Assembly (NCBI RefSeq): GCF_000416985.1
Contig: NZ_ATDL01000015.1
Coordinates: 434,001-498,000 of the forward strand
DNA: 64,000 bases
Reading direction: 5' to 3'
Source of the DNA: Sphingobacterium paucimobilis HER1398
Lineage (GTDB): Bacteria > Bacteroidota > Bacteroidia > Sphingobacteriales > Sphingobacteriaceae
Shown: piece by piece, positions 1 through 10,600 of the stretch
Position numbering within the stretch: position 1 is the first letter of the stretch
How the letters are laid out: each line of letters begins with the position of its first letter
Notes under the pieces: model-generated
Seen by the model: only the letters and a program-made list of their open reading frames with translations
Databases searched by the model: none
What the model was told of the DNA's origin: nothing
Position numbers and translations under genes: made by a program

Positions 1-720
1 TTTCAATATGTGCTTTAATCCTATTTTATCCATAACCTGAAGGCTACCTTCAAATAGGGAGACTTCAATATGTCCGCGACGGTCCTTAACATTAAATTTT
101 GTACCTAAAACAGTTAATGAAATATCTCCTACATGGACGATAAAATAGTCCTCCTGCTGCAATCGATTCTTGATCGCCGTATGCTTTACTTCGAACAAAG
201 CTTCTCCATCCAACCACACCTCTCTAGGCTTATCTGTTTTCCAATCTCTAACATATTTCAAACGCGAATTACTATTGAGCTGTACCACAGAAGCGTCAGG
301 TAAAAGCAATTCTCGCTGCTCTCCATATCCTGTATTGTTCATTTTTGTGCCCAGCTGCCCAACCTCATATATAGTGAAGCCTAATAGTAAAACTGCAGCA
401 ACTTGGGCTATCCATCTCCGGATCTTACGAATCCGATATAACCGGTCTTGTGCCTGTACATACAACGGAAGCGATTCTTGTATACGGCTCCAACGTGTTT
501 CATTGTCTATCTTACTTTGATGCAGAGGCTGATCTCGCAGCAGCTCAATCCACTGTATCGCCTTCTCAATCTCTTGTTCTAAATAGGGATAAGTGTTGAC
601 CAAAGATTTCCAAAATGACAGATCATCCCCCATTCCTGAAAGATAATAGGACGTGAAGGCTTCATCTTCGAAAAAGTCTACTGCTTTAAAGTCTTTGTAT
701 AACAAGAAATCGTGTTTCAT
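1..720 (-). CDS. FecR-family anti-sigma factor (3' end cut by window)
   Basis: FecR-type anti-sigma regulator, an inner-membrane protein that holds an ECF sigma factor until a TonB-dependent receptor signals from outside. About 240 N-terminal residues are visible and the C-terminus lies beyond base 1. The protein has a cytoplasmic head (residues 1-100), one transmembrane segment near 103-120, then the start of the periplasmic FecR domain with the usual run LPDASVVQLNSNSRLKY and a WLDGEALFEV motif. The start is the ATG at 718-720, the only reasonable one. The ECF sigma gene at 895-1482 lies just upstream on the same strand, so the two form a sigma/anti-sigma pair. The cognate SusC gene should lie to the left of this window. 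The family call is firm; the signal is unknown. Confidence 0.9.
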   Translation of the reverse strand, partial: MKHDFLLYKDFKAVDFFEDEAFTSYYLSGMGDDLSFWKSLVNTYPYLEQEIEKAIQWIELLRDQPLHQSKIDNETRWSRIQESLPLYVQAQDRLYRIRKIRRWIAQVAAVLLLGFTIYEVGQLGTKMNNTGYGEQRELLLPDASVVQLNSNSRLKYVRDWKTDKPREVWLDGEALFEVKHTAIKNRLQQEDYFIVHVGDISLTVLGTKFNVKDRRGHIEVSLFEGSLQVMDKIGLKHILK

Positions 721-894
721 AATCTATTTATATCTATATACAGTGAGAATTGGAATTTTACCCCAGTGTTGTTAAATTATTTTTATCTTTTTGTAAAAAA
801 ACACGGAATATAAGCAGACAGGTTCAAGAAAATTCTTCTTCAGAAGTAGAATTTGCACCGAGGGCAAAAAATAAAAAACTAAAATCGGATCCGA

Positions 895-1482
895 TTAAGA
901 AGATTTTGCTTCGGCCAAAAGTGTAAAAATTGCCAATAGATTGAATGCCCCGACATGTTTTCTCAAACTATCCATTGCACGATAAAACAGTTTGTATAAG
1001 TCTTTAACAGATAACCCCATGATATCCGCGATCTCCTCGTAAGATAATTCTTCAAAAAACCGTAAGTGGATTACTTCACGTTGACGTGCTGTCATTTTCA
1101 GTAAAGCTTCTTCCAACTGGGCCTTGATCTCCTCCAACCGCTCTTTGCGCATAACTTGTGTATCATGAGGCAATTCAATATCAAATGGTAAACTTTCTAC
1201 TGGAATATTTCTTTTTCTATTGGACTGCTCAATGTGCGCTGTAAGTGTGCGCCTAAAGGCTTTGTAAAGATAGTTTTTGACGGAAGGTGTATCGTTGATG
1301 CTATCCCGGTTGTACCAAATTTTCATAAAAAACTCTTGGATGCTATCTTCAATGATGCTCTCTTCTTGTGTAAATTTATACCCATAATTGAACAATAGCG
1401 GACTGTAGCGCTCAAACAAAAGTTTGAAAGCAGCCTCGTCACCCAATCGAAATAGGTGCCACCAGTCTGACTCATTTTTCAT
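895..1482 (-). CDS. ECF RNA polymerase sigma-70 factor
   Basis: Extracytoplasmic-function sigma factor of 195 residues, the usual family length. Region 2 spans about residues 24-90, including the DSIQEFFMKIW core-binding helix. Region 4 spans about 125-178, with the SYEEIADIMGLSVKDLYK helix-turn-helix that reads the -35 element. The C-terminus carries a short hydrophobic tail (NLLAIFTLLA), seen in many Bacteroidota members of this group. The start is an ATG at 1480-1482. It lies 174 bases upstream of the FecR gene and probably controls the FecR/SusC genes that continue past the left edge. A perfect 12-base palindrome (1514-1525) sits 32 bases upstream of the start codon. The family is certain; the target genes are inferred. 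Confidence 0.93.
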   Translation of the reverse strand: MKNESDWWHLFRLGDEAAFKLLFERYSPLLFNYGYKFTQEESIIEDSIQEFFMKIWYNRDSINDTPSVKNYLYKAFRRTLTAHIEQSNRKRNIPVESLPFDIELPHDTQVMRKERLEEIKAQLEEALLKMTARQREVIHLRFFEELSYEEIADIMGLSVKDLYKLFYRAMDSLRKHVGAFNLLAIFTLLAEAKSS

Positions 1483-1821
1483 TTTTCAGTACAATTATTC
1501 TTGAGCAATCATACTCCAATTGGAGATATAGTGCTACGGTTAGCTAAAACATGTGCTCCAAATGTAACAAATTCCAAACAAAAGGGTAAAAATGTGCTTT
1601 AAAGATTTTTTCTGGTGAATTGTAAATCGCCAAACCAACAGGGAAAATATATTTTCCATCGCATAACGATACAAGCATATTATCATCCGTTATAAAAAGG
1701 TGCCCAAGAAGAAAACAGAAAAAAGAATAAGAACGACACCGTGCAAAAAATTGACTTGCAAACATAATAGATCTATGTAAGCAGCGGATTGTTGTTTATT
1801 TTTACGAAAAAGATATTGATA
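1483..1821. other. Intergenic region between divergent genes
   Basis: No convincing gene lies here. A 73-codon open frame on the minus strand (1544-1765) is rich in Phe, Cys and His and looks like chance. The stretch should carry the promoters of the sigma gene (leftward) and of the DUF5367-like gene (rightward). The only clear element is the palindrome at 1514-1525. Confidence 0.5.
1514..1525. promoter_or_regulatory. 12-base palindrome upstream of ECF sigma gene
   Basis: CTCCAATTGGAG is a perfect palindrome 32 bases upstream of the sigma start codon. It could be an operator controlling the sigma/anti-sigma genes, but a 12-base palindrome can also occur by chance. Confidence 0.3.
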
Positions 1822-2214
1822 ATGAAAACACCTAAAGAGAATTATCTACTTGCCAGTTTCATCGTAGGATTTATGGTATGGCTGTCTGCTACTGTGATAT
1901 TCAGAGTTGCTGGGCAGCATTTTTTCATAGCAGAAAATACATGGGTCATGATCGGTCTATACCTCCTGCTCCTACCGGCATTGGGTCTCCTCGCTACCAC
2001 CGTGTTTAATAAATTCAAGCTGGACAATCTCGAGAGTGTTAAATCTGCAGCTATCATGGTTCTGCCAGGAATGCTGTTGGATACGGTATGTATACAGTTT
2101 TTTGAAAAAGTATTTCCTAACATGCCCGAAAGCTACAGTAAAACATTTGGGGCTTGGCTAATGTTTGCCTACGCCATCGTCCTGATAGCTGGGCTATTGA
2201 GAAAAGACAAGTAG
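1822..2214 (+). CDS. DUF5367-like four-helix membrane protein
   Basis: Small integral membrane protein of 130 residues with four predicted membrane spans (about residues 8-28, 35-55, 68-88, 105-125) and a short basic tail (LLRKDK). It resembles the DUF5367 family of uncharacterised Bacteroidota membrane proteins; the function is unknown. The start is taken at the ATG at 1822 (MKTPKENYLL). An upstream in-frame TTG at 1789 would add 11 residues but is less likely. The gene stands alone, divergent from the ECF sigma gene. A degraded AraC-family gene lies immediately downstream on the other strand. The gene is probably real; the family name is a moderate-confidence recognition. Confidence 0.75.
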   Translation: MKTPKENYLLASFIVGFMVWLSATVIFRVAGQHFFIAENTWVMIGLYLLLLPALGLLATTVFNKFKLDNLESVKSAAIMVLPGMLLDTVCIQFFEKVFPNMPESYSKTFGAWLMFAYAIVLIAGLLRKDK

Positions 2215-2247
2215 GCAAAATATTCTGGTCTGAAAATCCAACCTTCT

Positions 2248-2490
2248 CTACGTAATGCTCCTACCGAAGTTTGTTGAATCTTGCTTAAGAAAAACAGTAG
2301 GCGACATATCCGTCACCCGCTTGAATGTCCTATTAAAATTGGAAATGCTCGTAAAACCACATGCATAAGCTATATTGGCAATAGGCTGTTCGCGTTATTC
2401 GTCTTAAGCATCATACAGCTTTGTACAATCCTGATCCGATTAAGATATTCGACCAACGTACCTCCATGTGTTTCTTAAAGTACACCTGTT
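2248..2490 (-). pseudogene. AraC-family regulator remnant (C-terminal HTH only, frameshifted)
   Basis: Reading the minus strand across three frames recovers pieces of an AraC/XylS DNA-binding domain in the right order. VYFKKHM (about 2465-2485) is followed by GGTLVEYLNRIRIVQSCMMLK in the next frame, then PIANIAYACGFTSISNFNR and FKRVTDMSPTVFLK, stopping at TAG 2248-2250. This is the usual pattern of the two helix-turn-helix units. At least two frameshifts separate the pieces, and the effector domain and first helices are missing, so the gene is dead. It may once have regulated the membrane protein gene at 1822 or the uptake operon to its right. Confidence 0.8.
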
Positions 2491-2511
2491 TACGCTAATA
2501 AACAAGAGAAA

Positions 2512-2548
2512 GATTGTAGCCAGCTTATTACTTAAACCAGCTACAATC
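2512..2548 (-). terminator. Likely terminator of the SusCD-TlpA operon
   Basis: Inverted repeat GATTGTAGC / GCTACAATC with a 19-base loop, 26 bases past the tlpA-like stop codon. It is followed on the minus strand by a T-rich run. It closes the minus-strand operon that begins with susC. Confidence 0.65.
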
Positions 2549-2573
2549 CTAAACAGAAGAATTTCTTTAGTTA

Positions 2574-3704
2574 TTACTTAAGCAATTGCTCTACTTTTTT
2601 AAACAAAGTCTCTCCACGAAGGTTACTTGCTACGATTTTTCCTGACGCATCGATTAAAAAATTCTGTGGAATAGCTCGGATACCATACAACTGAGCTGCG
2701 GGTTCTTTCCAACCTTTTAGACTAGATACATGGTACCATGGCATATTATCTTGTTTAATTGCCTCTTCCCAACGTCCTTTATCATCATCCAGAGAGACAC
2801 TCAAAACAGTAAAGCCCTTGTCGTTAAAAGCTTCATATGTCTTGACAACATGCGGATTTTCTTTTCGACAGGGGCCACACCAACTGGCCCAAAAATCTAT
2901 CAAGGTGTATTTATTCGATTTCAGCACCTCTTTCAGGCTCAATTCATCGCCCTTTGGAGTCGTCGATACAAAATCAACATATTCCTTCCCTGTTAGGTTT
3001 CCTTTGACCGCAAGTAACCGATCGCCAAGCTCTAAACCCAGTGCTGTAGCTTTTAGATCGGACGACAATTTTTCATAAAAGGGAAATGTTGTCTCATAAT
3101 TTGCCAAGCCTGCTGACGCTGTTTTTTCTAGGTGATAGAGTGCCACATAGGAGTTGGGATTGTCAATCACAAATTGATGTGCTGCTTCTCTTTTGAAACG
3201 TGTATATTCATCCAAGCCACCTAATATCTCTGTTATGTAAGCTTTCTTTGCATCACCTTCAGGCATAGCTTTGAAGATATTAAGTGCATCGATAAAACTT
3301 CTATCCACAGGTCTTACCTTAGCCGCAAATAATTCATGGTTCTCGGCCAGTTTGGTTCCGCTTATCTTTGCATAATACAAGGAGTCTGTAGCTATTACCT
3401 GTACAGTCCCTTGGGATAAAAATAAATCAATACGATCGCCGATATCTTCTCCTTCCAAGCTCAATTTACCTAGAGTCGGTGCTGGGAGGTTACCCTTAAA
3501 TTGAAAACGACCTTTTTTTATAGATACACTATCAATGATCTTCAGCGTATCTTTTTCATAATATAATTTAATAAACTTACCATCATTTGATTCATCAATT
3601 TTGCCTTTTACGGTAAAGCTTTTTTCTTGCCCCAGTACTGTATTCGCACCCAAAAGGAGCAAAAAAATAATAGCCAATATGTTCGTTTTTATAATAATGT
3701 TCAT
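2574..3704 (-). CDS. TlpA-family thiol-disulfide oxidoreductase with DUF4369 domain
   Basis: Exported thioredoxin-fold protein of 376 residues. A signal peptide (1-25) is followed by a DUF4369 beta domain (about 28-125), a helical linker (130-235) and a C-terminal TlpA/AhpC-like thioredoxin domain. The redox motif is WCGPC (Cys276/Cys279) and the cis-proline loop is AIPQNFLID. This type of protein probably acts in the periplasm or at the cell surface as a disulfide reductase. It is the last gene of the operon susC-susD-DUF4843-PKD-like-tlpA, 31 bases after the PKD-like gene, a gene order often seen in Sphingobacteriaceae. The redox role is firm from the motif; the substrate is unknown. Confidence 0.9.
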   Translation of the reverse strand: MNIIIKTNILAIIFLLLLGANTVLGQEKSFTVKGKIDESNDGKFIKLYYEKDTLKIIDSVSIKKGRFQFKGNLPAPTLGKLSLEGEDIGDRIDLFLSQGTVQVIATDSLYYAKISGTKLAENHELFAAKVRPVDRSFIDALNIFKAMPEGDAKKAYITEILGGLDEYTRFKREAAHQFVIDNPNSYVALYHLEKTASAGLANYETTFPFYEKLSSDLKATALGLELGDRLLAVKGNLTGKEYVDFVSTTPKGDELSLKEVLKSNKYTLIDFWASWCGPCRKENPHVVKTYEAFNDKGFTVLSVSLDDDKGRWEEAIKQDNMPWYHVSSLKGWKEPAAQLYGIRAIPQNFLIDASGKIVASNLRGETLFKKVEQLLK

Positions 3705-3735
3705 TACAGTTCTAGTTTTTTAATTTAAATTTCTA

Positions 3736-5274
3736 CTAATTTACAGCTCGCCAGTTTACATCTTTTACTTTCAACAGTCCTGTCCAAGAGCTATTACTTT
3801 CTGGTAGCAGTTCGACAATATTTGGATCTGTACCTACGAGAAAGCGGCTCAATGTCCCTTTGCTCGTAACATTGTAAGTCGCGATGTATAGACTATTGAG
3901 CTGTGGGTCTATCTGCGTATCAAATTTGAGCATCGTGACGGGATCTGTGATTTCTGGAAAAGTATAAATTTTCTCAAATCCAGGATTATAATCATAAGCG
4001 TATAGTTTACCTCCTACGGCGTAAAAAACGACACTACGATGGGAAGAAAAGGCATAAAAGTCAGCTTTTGCAAAATCCGTCGCCAAAGGCTTTACTACAT
4101 ATGCGCCACGCTTAGCAGGGTTGGCTCCATTTGCGTAGAATTTATAAATGAAGCATGTGTTGCTAGCATCACGCATGATCGAAAACGAATTACCATTTAC
4201 TGATCCACCATCGGTATTGCGGGTATTCTCCGCATAAATTAATTGACGCCCTGCAGGTTGATTCCACGGAAAGATATCGTCAATATTATCCGTCAAAACA
4301 GTAGATGAGGTTGAAAGACCTATTCCCGTAAAGTTGAGAAAGCGCTGTCCCTCTTGATCGTACCATATCAAACTTCCCATATTATTAATCGGGTACAACA
4401 AATAGGGTGCTGCTGGTATCCTCTGCTCTGGTGCAGATGCCAAACAATTTACCGGATTGTTATAGTAATCTCCTCCCATAAACAATGGAATCGCTCCAAA
4501 CAGATCTCCACCCGCTGTAATCACCGCACGGTAAAGCGAACTCCCTGTTGTACCAGTACGGGCTTTGATCTGAGGTGCTGTCACCACGGGATAAAGATCT
4601 TCGAGTTCAGCATCACCAGAAGTGAAGACGAAGCGACTGAAAACATTATTGGACGTGGCGGTCATCGTAGCACGATCTAGAAAATAAGATCCCTCTCGTG
4701 TCATCGCCCACACTCTTGCATCGTCCCCTGTCCCCCCAGTATGTACCAAACTAACGGGTTCGCGTAATCTGGAAAGTTGCGTTCTGGATAAAATCTGTGG
4801 GATATGAATGGTATCCGAGAGCATCGACAGCATTTCCGCTTCTGCATACCCATCTTCATCCTCACCTATCAAAAGTAATCCCCTGGAAAAAGCTGTACTC
4901 ACCTTTACTTTAGCATTGGCTGTCCAACTGACCCCTGTCTTTTTATCCAGCACCCGATAGAAGAGGTCGTGATCCAAAACCCCTAAAGCCACCGGATAAA
5001 CCAAATCTTTAGCTCTTCCAATAGTATCGTATACGACTTGTCCATACTTGATAATCCAGAAGTAGTCATAACGACTTTCATCGGCTTCATCCATTGTCGC
5101 TTTGATAGTTGGCGTGATCTGCAGGGTATCTATCGCCGTACGTACGAGATATTCTTTAGCGACCCCTTCAATTTGCAGTTCATTGATTTGCTGATAGTCA
5201 TAGTTTCCTAAATCTTTACTGCATGCGGCTATCAGCAATAGGCCTAATAGCGCTATATAATAATACATTTTCAT
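3736..5274 (-). CDS. PKD-like family surface lipoprotein
   Basis: Lipoprotein of 512 residues with the signal/lipobox LLIAACSKDLGNYDY (Cys about 18). The conserved SKDLGNYDY N-terminus and the internal beta-rich repeat pattern match the PKD-like lipoprotein family found downstream of SusC/SusD pairs. It probably sits at the outer leaflet of the outer membrane as an accessory binding protein of the SusCD transporter. It lies between the DUF4843 lipoprotein (26 bases upstream) and the TlpA-like protein. No catalytic residues are recognisable. The family assignment is good; the ligand is unknown. Confidence 0.82.
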   Translation of the reverse strand: MKMYYYIALLGLLLIAACSKDLGNYDYQQINELQIEGVAKEYLVRTAIDTLQITPTIKATMDEADESRYDYFWIIKYGQVVYDTIGRAKDLVYPVALGVLDHDLFYRVLDKKTGVSWTANAKVKVSTAFSRGLLLIGEDEDGYAEAEMLSMLSDTIHIPQILSRTQLSRLREPVSLVHTGGTGDDARVWAMTREGSYFLDRATMTATSNNVFSRFVFTSGDAELEDLYPVVTAPQIKARTGTTGSSLYRAVITAGGDLFGAIPLFMGGDYYNNPVNCLASAPEQRIPAAPYLLYPINNMGSLIWYDQEGQRFLNFTGIGLSTSSTVLTDNIDDIFPWNQPAGRQLIYAENTRNTDGGSVNGNSFSIMRDASNTCFIYKFYANGANPAKRGAYVVKPLATDFAKADFYAFSSHRSVVFYAVGGKLYAYDYNPGFEKIYTFPEITDPVTMLKFDTQIDPQLNSLYIATYNVTSKGTLSRFLVGTDPNIVELLPESNSSWTGLLKVKDVNWRAVN

Positions 5275-5300
5275 GATCTATATCTTTATAAAAATATGTT

Positions 5301-6158
5301 TTAAGGAACGGGGACCCAAGGCACACCTACATAAGAAGTCCAGGGCACAGAGCCCATCCACATCAATCGTCCATCGTCCTCAAGTACCGGATTCTTCTCC
5401 TCATATCGTTTTATCAGCGCCGCTGTAGCGTCATTAGCAACGAGCATCTGTCTAGCCATAGGCATAGTCTCTAAACTGGAGAAGTTCTCATATTTTAAGC
5501 CCAATGCTTCTGTGAGAAATTCCATTTTCTTCCGCGAGAATATCCCAAAAAGTCCAGACTCTTTATTACCGGGTTGCAATGATCCAGACCATACAGCCGG
5601 CTGGATCATAATATCATTGATCCGCAACGTGTGTTGACTGGCATCAAACGTGGGTACTACCTGCCCCGCGTTGTATTCAGGAATAGCATCCCATTCCGGA
5701 AATGACAAGTCAAAATCCTTCGTAGGCAGCAGACGTAATCCTAATGTAACAGGCTTTTCTTCTAAATCTGGAGTACGTTTAAGGCGGATCTTAATCTGCG
5801 TACCTACCGAACCTGCGCCAATAGTCCACTCTTCCTGAACAGACTCATAGTGTTGGCCGGCTATTGCTGTAGTAGAGTCGGGATTAATGGTTAGCTGAAA
5901 AGTACGATCATAATTTTTCACAGGCCCCGTTATCATCACTTTCACAGCAAATTCAACGTCATCCTGACCTATACGTACAAAATCCACATCACTATAGGGC
6001 TGATAGGGCCATATGCTTTCCAGATGCGTAGCTGTGCCGTTGTGACGTACCGAAAAATAAACTCCTTCCTTCCCTTCATAAGGCATCATTTCCTTCTCGC
6101 ACCCTCCTAACAGTATTGCAAAACAGAAAAAAAGCACATATATTAATATCTTTTTCAT
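5301..6158 (-). CDS. DUF4843 domain lipoprotein
   Basis: Lipoprotein of 285 residues with a signal peptide and lipobox ILLGGC (Cys20), followed by the typical DUF4843 opening (PYEGKEGVYF) and the Calx-beta-like pattern TINPDSTTAIAGQHY. It lies 16 bases after susD and 26 bases before the PKD-like gene, in the usual operon position. DUF4843 proteins are presumed surface glycan- or peptide-binding partners of SusCD systems, but their function has not been established. The call rests on the motif pattern and the context. Confidence 0.85.
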   Translation of the reverse strand: MKKILIYVLFFCFAILLGGCEKEMMPYEGKEGVYFSVRHNGTATHLESIWPYQPYSDVDFVRIGQDDVEFAVKVMITGPVKNYDRTFQLTINPDSTTAIAGQHYESVQEEWTIGAGSVGTQIKIRLKRTPDLEEKPVTLGLRLLPTKDFDLSFPEWDAIPEYNAGQVVPTFDASQHTLRINDIMIQPAVWSGSLQPGNKESGLFGIFSRKKMEFLTEALGLKYENFSSLETMPMARQMLVANDATAALIKRYEEKNPVLEDDGRLMWMGSVPWTSYVGVPWVPVP

Positions 6159-6174
6159 ATCGTTATCCTTTTAA

Positions 6175-7644
6175 TTATTGTCTTTGTGCTATTTCACTAT
6201 CAGGCAGTGGTACAACATAGTTATTCAACACCATAGTTTTTTCTGGAAGCATACTCAGCGTCGTATGGTTGGGCAGCGATTGGTAACTATTTCTCTTGTA
6301 GAAAAAGAACATCTGTCCCTCACCTAGCATTTCGCGTCTGAACTCTTTGCCGATCTCCGTTTTTAGGGCAGCAGGATCAATCGGTTGTAAGGAAATACAA
6401 TTTCTTGCCGTCCTCAATTTGTTAAAATAAGCAATAGCCTGCTTCGGATCGGAATGACACTCTGCTGCAATAAGCAACATCTCCGAGAGCCTGATCAATG
6501 GAACCATATATCGCCCAGGGCCATCTACAATATCCACATACTTCATATTTGTTGTAGCTGTGATTGTTCCTGTAGACGCACTCTGCCAACTACGTCTTCT
6601 AAAATCATTGCCGTCATCATACGTCGCATTTATCCTCTCCACGCTGATATTATCCTCACTAAAAGATAGCTTACTATCCCCTTTCAAGCTCACATCAAAT
6701 AATCTTTTGTACATCTCATGACGATTTATATCGTAGAGAGCGAACATAACTTCGGTCGAGAACAGACGATCAGGTTTATCCACATTTGTCGCATCTGCAA
6801 ATGTCACATAAGGGAAGATACTTTTGTCCGTTGTTTCCACTTCTGACAAGATCTCCTCTGCACACTCCAACGCTTTTGAGCGCTCGCCTTCCCACAGATA
6901 GGCTCGTGCCAACAAGGCCTTGGCCGCGTAATAATTTAAACGGTACTGTCTGTAATACAAATCATTTGACCCTCCAGCATTGTTATTATGACGTACGCCT
7001 TCTGTCCGTATCGGATCCTTCTCCAGCAAAGAAACTGCCGTGTTTAGATCATTCGTCACGTGTTCCATAACTTGTTGTGACCCCAGTAAAGGGAAGACTT
7101 CAAATCCAGATTTATCAACATAGGGAATAGCTTCCTTCAGTTTGTTCTCCTGGCTATAAATAGGGCCAAACAACCGAAGCATATCCAGATGCAGCATCGC
7201 TCTTAGAGCGAGTGCTTCGCCTTTGATGATCCCATAATATGGCTCTGGCAATATTTTACTCGGCCCGTCACCACATTTGTCCAGAATGATGTTACAATTG
7301 GCTATCAGCTCATAAGCTTTAGTCCATATATTATCCATAGTCGCTTTTACATTGGCATCTGTATATATGAAAGTTGTATATTTTTCGAATACATGTGTAG
7401 AGCTCTTGATGTAATAATACTGCGCCAGTACATCTAATGTCCCAGCACTCATATTCTGTCCATATAGGTTTTGATGAGCCATCTCGACATAAACACCATT
7501 CAGTGCCTTCATAAACCCAGCGCTATTTACGAAAAGTTGGTCTTCTCCCAACCTATCCGTAGGTTTGACGTCAACCCACTTTCCACAGGAGAATAGCAAC
7601 CCCATCGACAAAAAATAAATAGTAATTTGATATAGTTTTTTCAT
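6175..7644 (-). CDS. SusD/RagB-family outer-membrane lipoprotein
   Basis: Substrate-capturing lid of a SusCD transporter, 489 residues, lipoprotein with lipobox LLFSC (Cys20). The N-terminal VKPTDRL motif, the TPR-like helices (LHLDMLRLFGPIYS) and the C-terminal FNKLRTARN motif are standard for the family. It starts 20 bases after the susC stop and belongs to the same operon. The protein sits on the outer face of the outer membrane and hands the ligand to the SusC barrel. No glycoside hydrolase gene is present in this operon, so the substrate need not be a polysaccharide. Confidence 0.95.
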   Translation of the reverse strand: MKKLYQITIYFLSMGLLFSCGKWVDVKPTDRLGEDQLFVNSAGFMKALNGVYVEMAHQNLYGQNMSAGTLDVLAQYYYIKSSTHVFEKYTTFIYTDANVKATMDNIWTKAYELIANCNIILDKCGDGPSKILPEPYYGIIKGEALALRAMLHLDMLRLFGPIYSQENKLKEAIPYVDKSGFEVFPLLGSQQVMEHVTNDLNTAVSLLEKDPIRTEGVRHNNNAGGSNDLYYRQYRLNYYAAKALLARAYLWEGERSKALECAEEILSEVETTDKSIFPYVTFADATNVDKPDRLFSTEVMFALYDINRHEMYKRLFDVSLKGDSKLSFSEDNISVERINATYDDGNDFRRRSWQSASTGTITATTNMKYVDIVDGPGRYMVPLIRLSEMLLIAAECHSDPKQAIAYFNKLRTARNCISLQPIDPAALKTEIGKEFRREMLGEGQMFFFYKRNSYQSLPNHTTLSMLPEKTMVLNNYVVPLPDSEIAQRQ

Positions 7645-7663
7645 TGCTTCTTATCTTAGTTTC

Positions 7664-10600
7664 TTAAAAACGAATTCCGGCTGAAAAGGAAACAGAGCGT
7701 GCAAATGGATAATCTATCCCTCTTTCATTCTTAATCGTAGAAATATGGAATATATCGTTCATATATACACGAAATGTTACGGATGAGGCTCTAATTGACT
7801 TTAACCAAGCCGCATTTATACTCTCATACCCCAGCGAAAAAGACTCTCCTATCAACATATCATTGTCTCGGACAAATCGGGACGACATTGGCGTATTTTC
7901 TGTTCGCGAGATTGATTTGAATTTTGCTTCGTCTCCAGGTTGTTTCCATCGATCATACAATGCTCTTTTATCTTGATTGAGCACCACGTTACGAGAAGAT
8001 ATATTTTCTACTTTTTCGTAAAGTGTCTGCATAAAAGCCTGTCCACCCAAACGGTAACGTAAGTTGACAGACGCCGAAAAACCTTTAAAAAATAAACTTG
8101 TCCCAAACACACCTTCTAAATCTGGATCGCTATTCCCGACAATAACCTCATTCTTAAAATCATGCACGAAAGTCTGCTCACCATTCTTATTCAAAAAAAT
8201 CTCACGTCCTGTTGCCGGATCTATCCCCACAGAACGGACAGCCCATAGGTCCGAGGGACTTCCGCCATCGTAATAACGAATAAGATTCCGGCTTTTATTG
8301 GCTTCATTGAAATTATTCAGCAAATTGCCCATTTTGCGATATTCCGCTTTCAGCTGTCGCATATTCAGATTGATACGCCAGGTCAACTGCTCTTTACGGA
8401 TGATACTGTAGTCACTGCTTACCGTAAATCCATTGGTCACTTGTGCTCCTATATTCTGTGCTACACGAGATACACCGGTAGAAGTTGGTAAGGATACAAA
8501 TACAAGTAAAGGATCCGTACTCTTTACAAAATAATCCACATTTAGGCGTAGACGATTATGGAATGTTGTGAGATCCAGCCCTACATTACGATCCAGTGTA
8601 GTCTGCCACTTCAACCCTCTATTACCCATATTACTGATAATGGTACTCGCCCCAAAGGGATTTCGGTTTTCATTGTTATATCTATAGATACGCATCGAGA
8701 TATAATCATCAAAATTCTGATTGCCAGGATTACCGATAGAACCACGTATCCGTAATTGATCAATCCATTTCGATGATTTAACCCATGTCTCATTATGTGC
8801 ATTCCAAGCTAGTCCAACAGACCAGATATTAGAGAACTGTCTTTCTGTACCAAATACAGAAGCACCATCGGAGCGCAATGTGGCATCCATGAGGTAGCGC
8901 TGATCGTATGCGTATCCCATATTAACAAAGAAACTTGCACCTCTGCGTTTCGATTCACTGTAGTCGGGTCGCTTTCCTTCTGGGTAGCTTAATGCAAAAT
9001 TAGGATTTGAAAACTCATCGTCTATAAATCCACGAACGGCATAAGTGCTCTGTAGTCGAGAGGCTTGCTCCATACGTGCTCCACCTACTGCATTCAACAT
9101 GTGTTTCTCCGCAAAGACTTTCCCGTATGTCAAACTCAAATCGCCATCGTAGTTCGCATTTCTACCATTTGTCTCTCTATAACTCCCCCTCTCCAGCGCA
9201 TTTGTATTTAAAAACTCGGTATTAAATGGTGAGCGAAAGATCTCGTCTCTTGTGGAGAAGCTGCGCAATCCCAGCCGTCCACGAATCCGAAGCGGCTCTG
9301 CTACATGCCATTCCATTTCAAAATTATTGGTAAAGCCCAAGGATAACTGTTCATTAATATTGAGGTTACTTACATCGTAAAGCGGACTGTAAACAGGGGC
9401 CTCTCCTGAGCGTGTCGCACTAAAATCTTCCAACAGCATTTTTATGCTTCCGTCATCGTTGTATTTACGATGGTAGGGATTCGCTCTTGTAAAATCCGAA
9501 AAAGGTGAAGTCTCCTTATTCGATTTTACATTATCAATACTTAAGGAGTTATTTACAGAAAAGTCCCCTCTTCTATACAGTAAACGTATATTTCCATTTG
9601 TTGCCTGTCTGTCAGATCCCTTCATCACCCCTTTTGTAACACCGTGATTGAAAGACACACTATAACGCAAATTTGAATCGCCACCTTCAGCAAATAATGT
9701 ATGACGCTGTGTCAGTGCCGTACGAAGCGGCTCGTTTGGCCAGTAGGTATTCACGCCTCGTCTCACCTCTTTAAGGCGGTCTAGATAATTAGCTTCACTA
9801 TTTAGATTAGAACCCAATATGATTTTTCCTTGTTCGTCAAGCCTCCCATAAAACTGGGACAGAAGTTCAAACTGTAGTTTTTCTTCTGCGTTCATCAGGT
9901 TGTAATCGGTAAGATCAGCAAAACTAACGTTACCATTCATCGTATAGTTTACTCGCAGCTGCCCTGGAACCGGACTTTTGGTCTCTACAACCACTACGCC
10001 GTTTGCGGCTTTTGATCCATATATCGCTGCTGCTGCTGCATCTTTTAATAAGGTGATGCGCTCTACGCGGTCCATGCTCAGGTCACTGATGATGGCCAGG
10101 GTACTCTCAAAACCATCTAAGATGAAAAGGGGTTGATTGGGATTCGAACTATACTCATCAGTAAGTCCGATCACACTACTTTTACCCCTAATCTCAATAT
10201 CCGGAAGTCTATTCGGATCGGATCCAAAAAGATTGTTATCAACAATAGCAAAAGAAGGATCTAATGTCTTCAAACTCTGAAGAATATTCTGGTTGCCTAC
10301 CATCTGCAACTCTTTGACCGTATAGGTAGCTGACGATCCGGTGAAGCTTTCCTTACTCCGCTGATAGATCCCTGTTACCACCACGTCTTTTATCGCATCA
10401 GCATTGGGTACCAACTGTACATTCAATACTTTCTGATTACTGTAAATTTCTTCTTGAGGTTTCATTCCTATATAACTGAATACGATGACAGCCTTTACAG
10501 TGATAACAGAGAGCGGAATTTGAAATTGCCCTTTTGAATTGGTACTCACCATATAGTCAGTATCCTTGACGCGGACGGTCACCCCCTCTATCACTTCTCC

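Noticed and set aside
1544..1765. A 73-codon minus-strand open frame
   Set aside because: Unusual composition (many Phe, Cys, His), no motif, and it lies where the promoters of two divergent genes should be.
2281..2478. A 65-codon plus-strand open frame
   Set aside because: It is the antisense of the AraC remnant, whose minus-strand reading matches a known domain.
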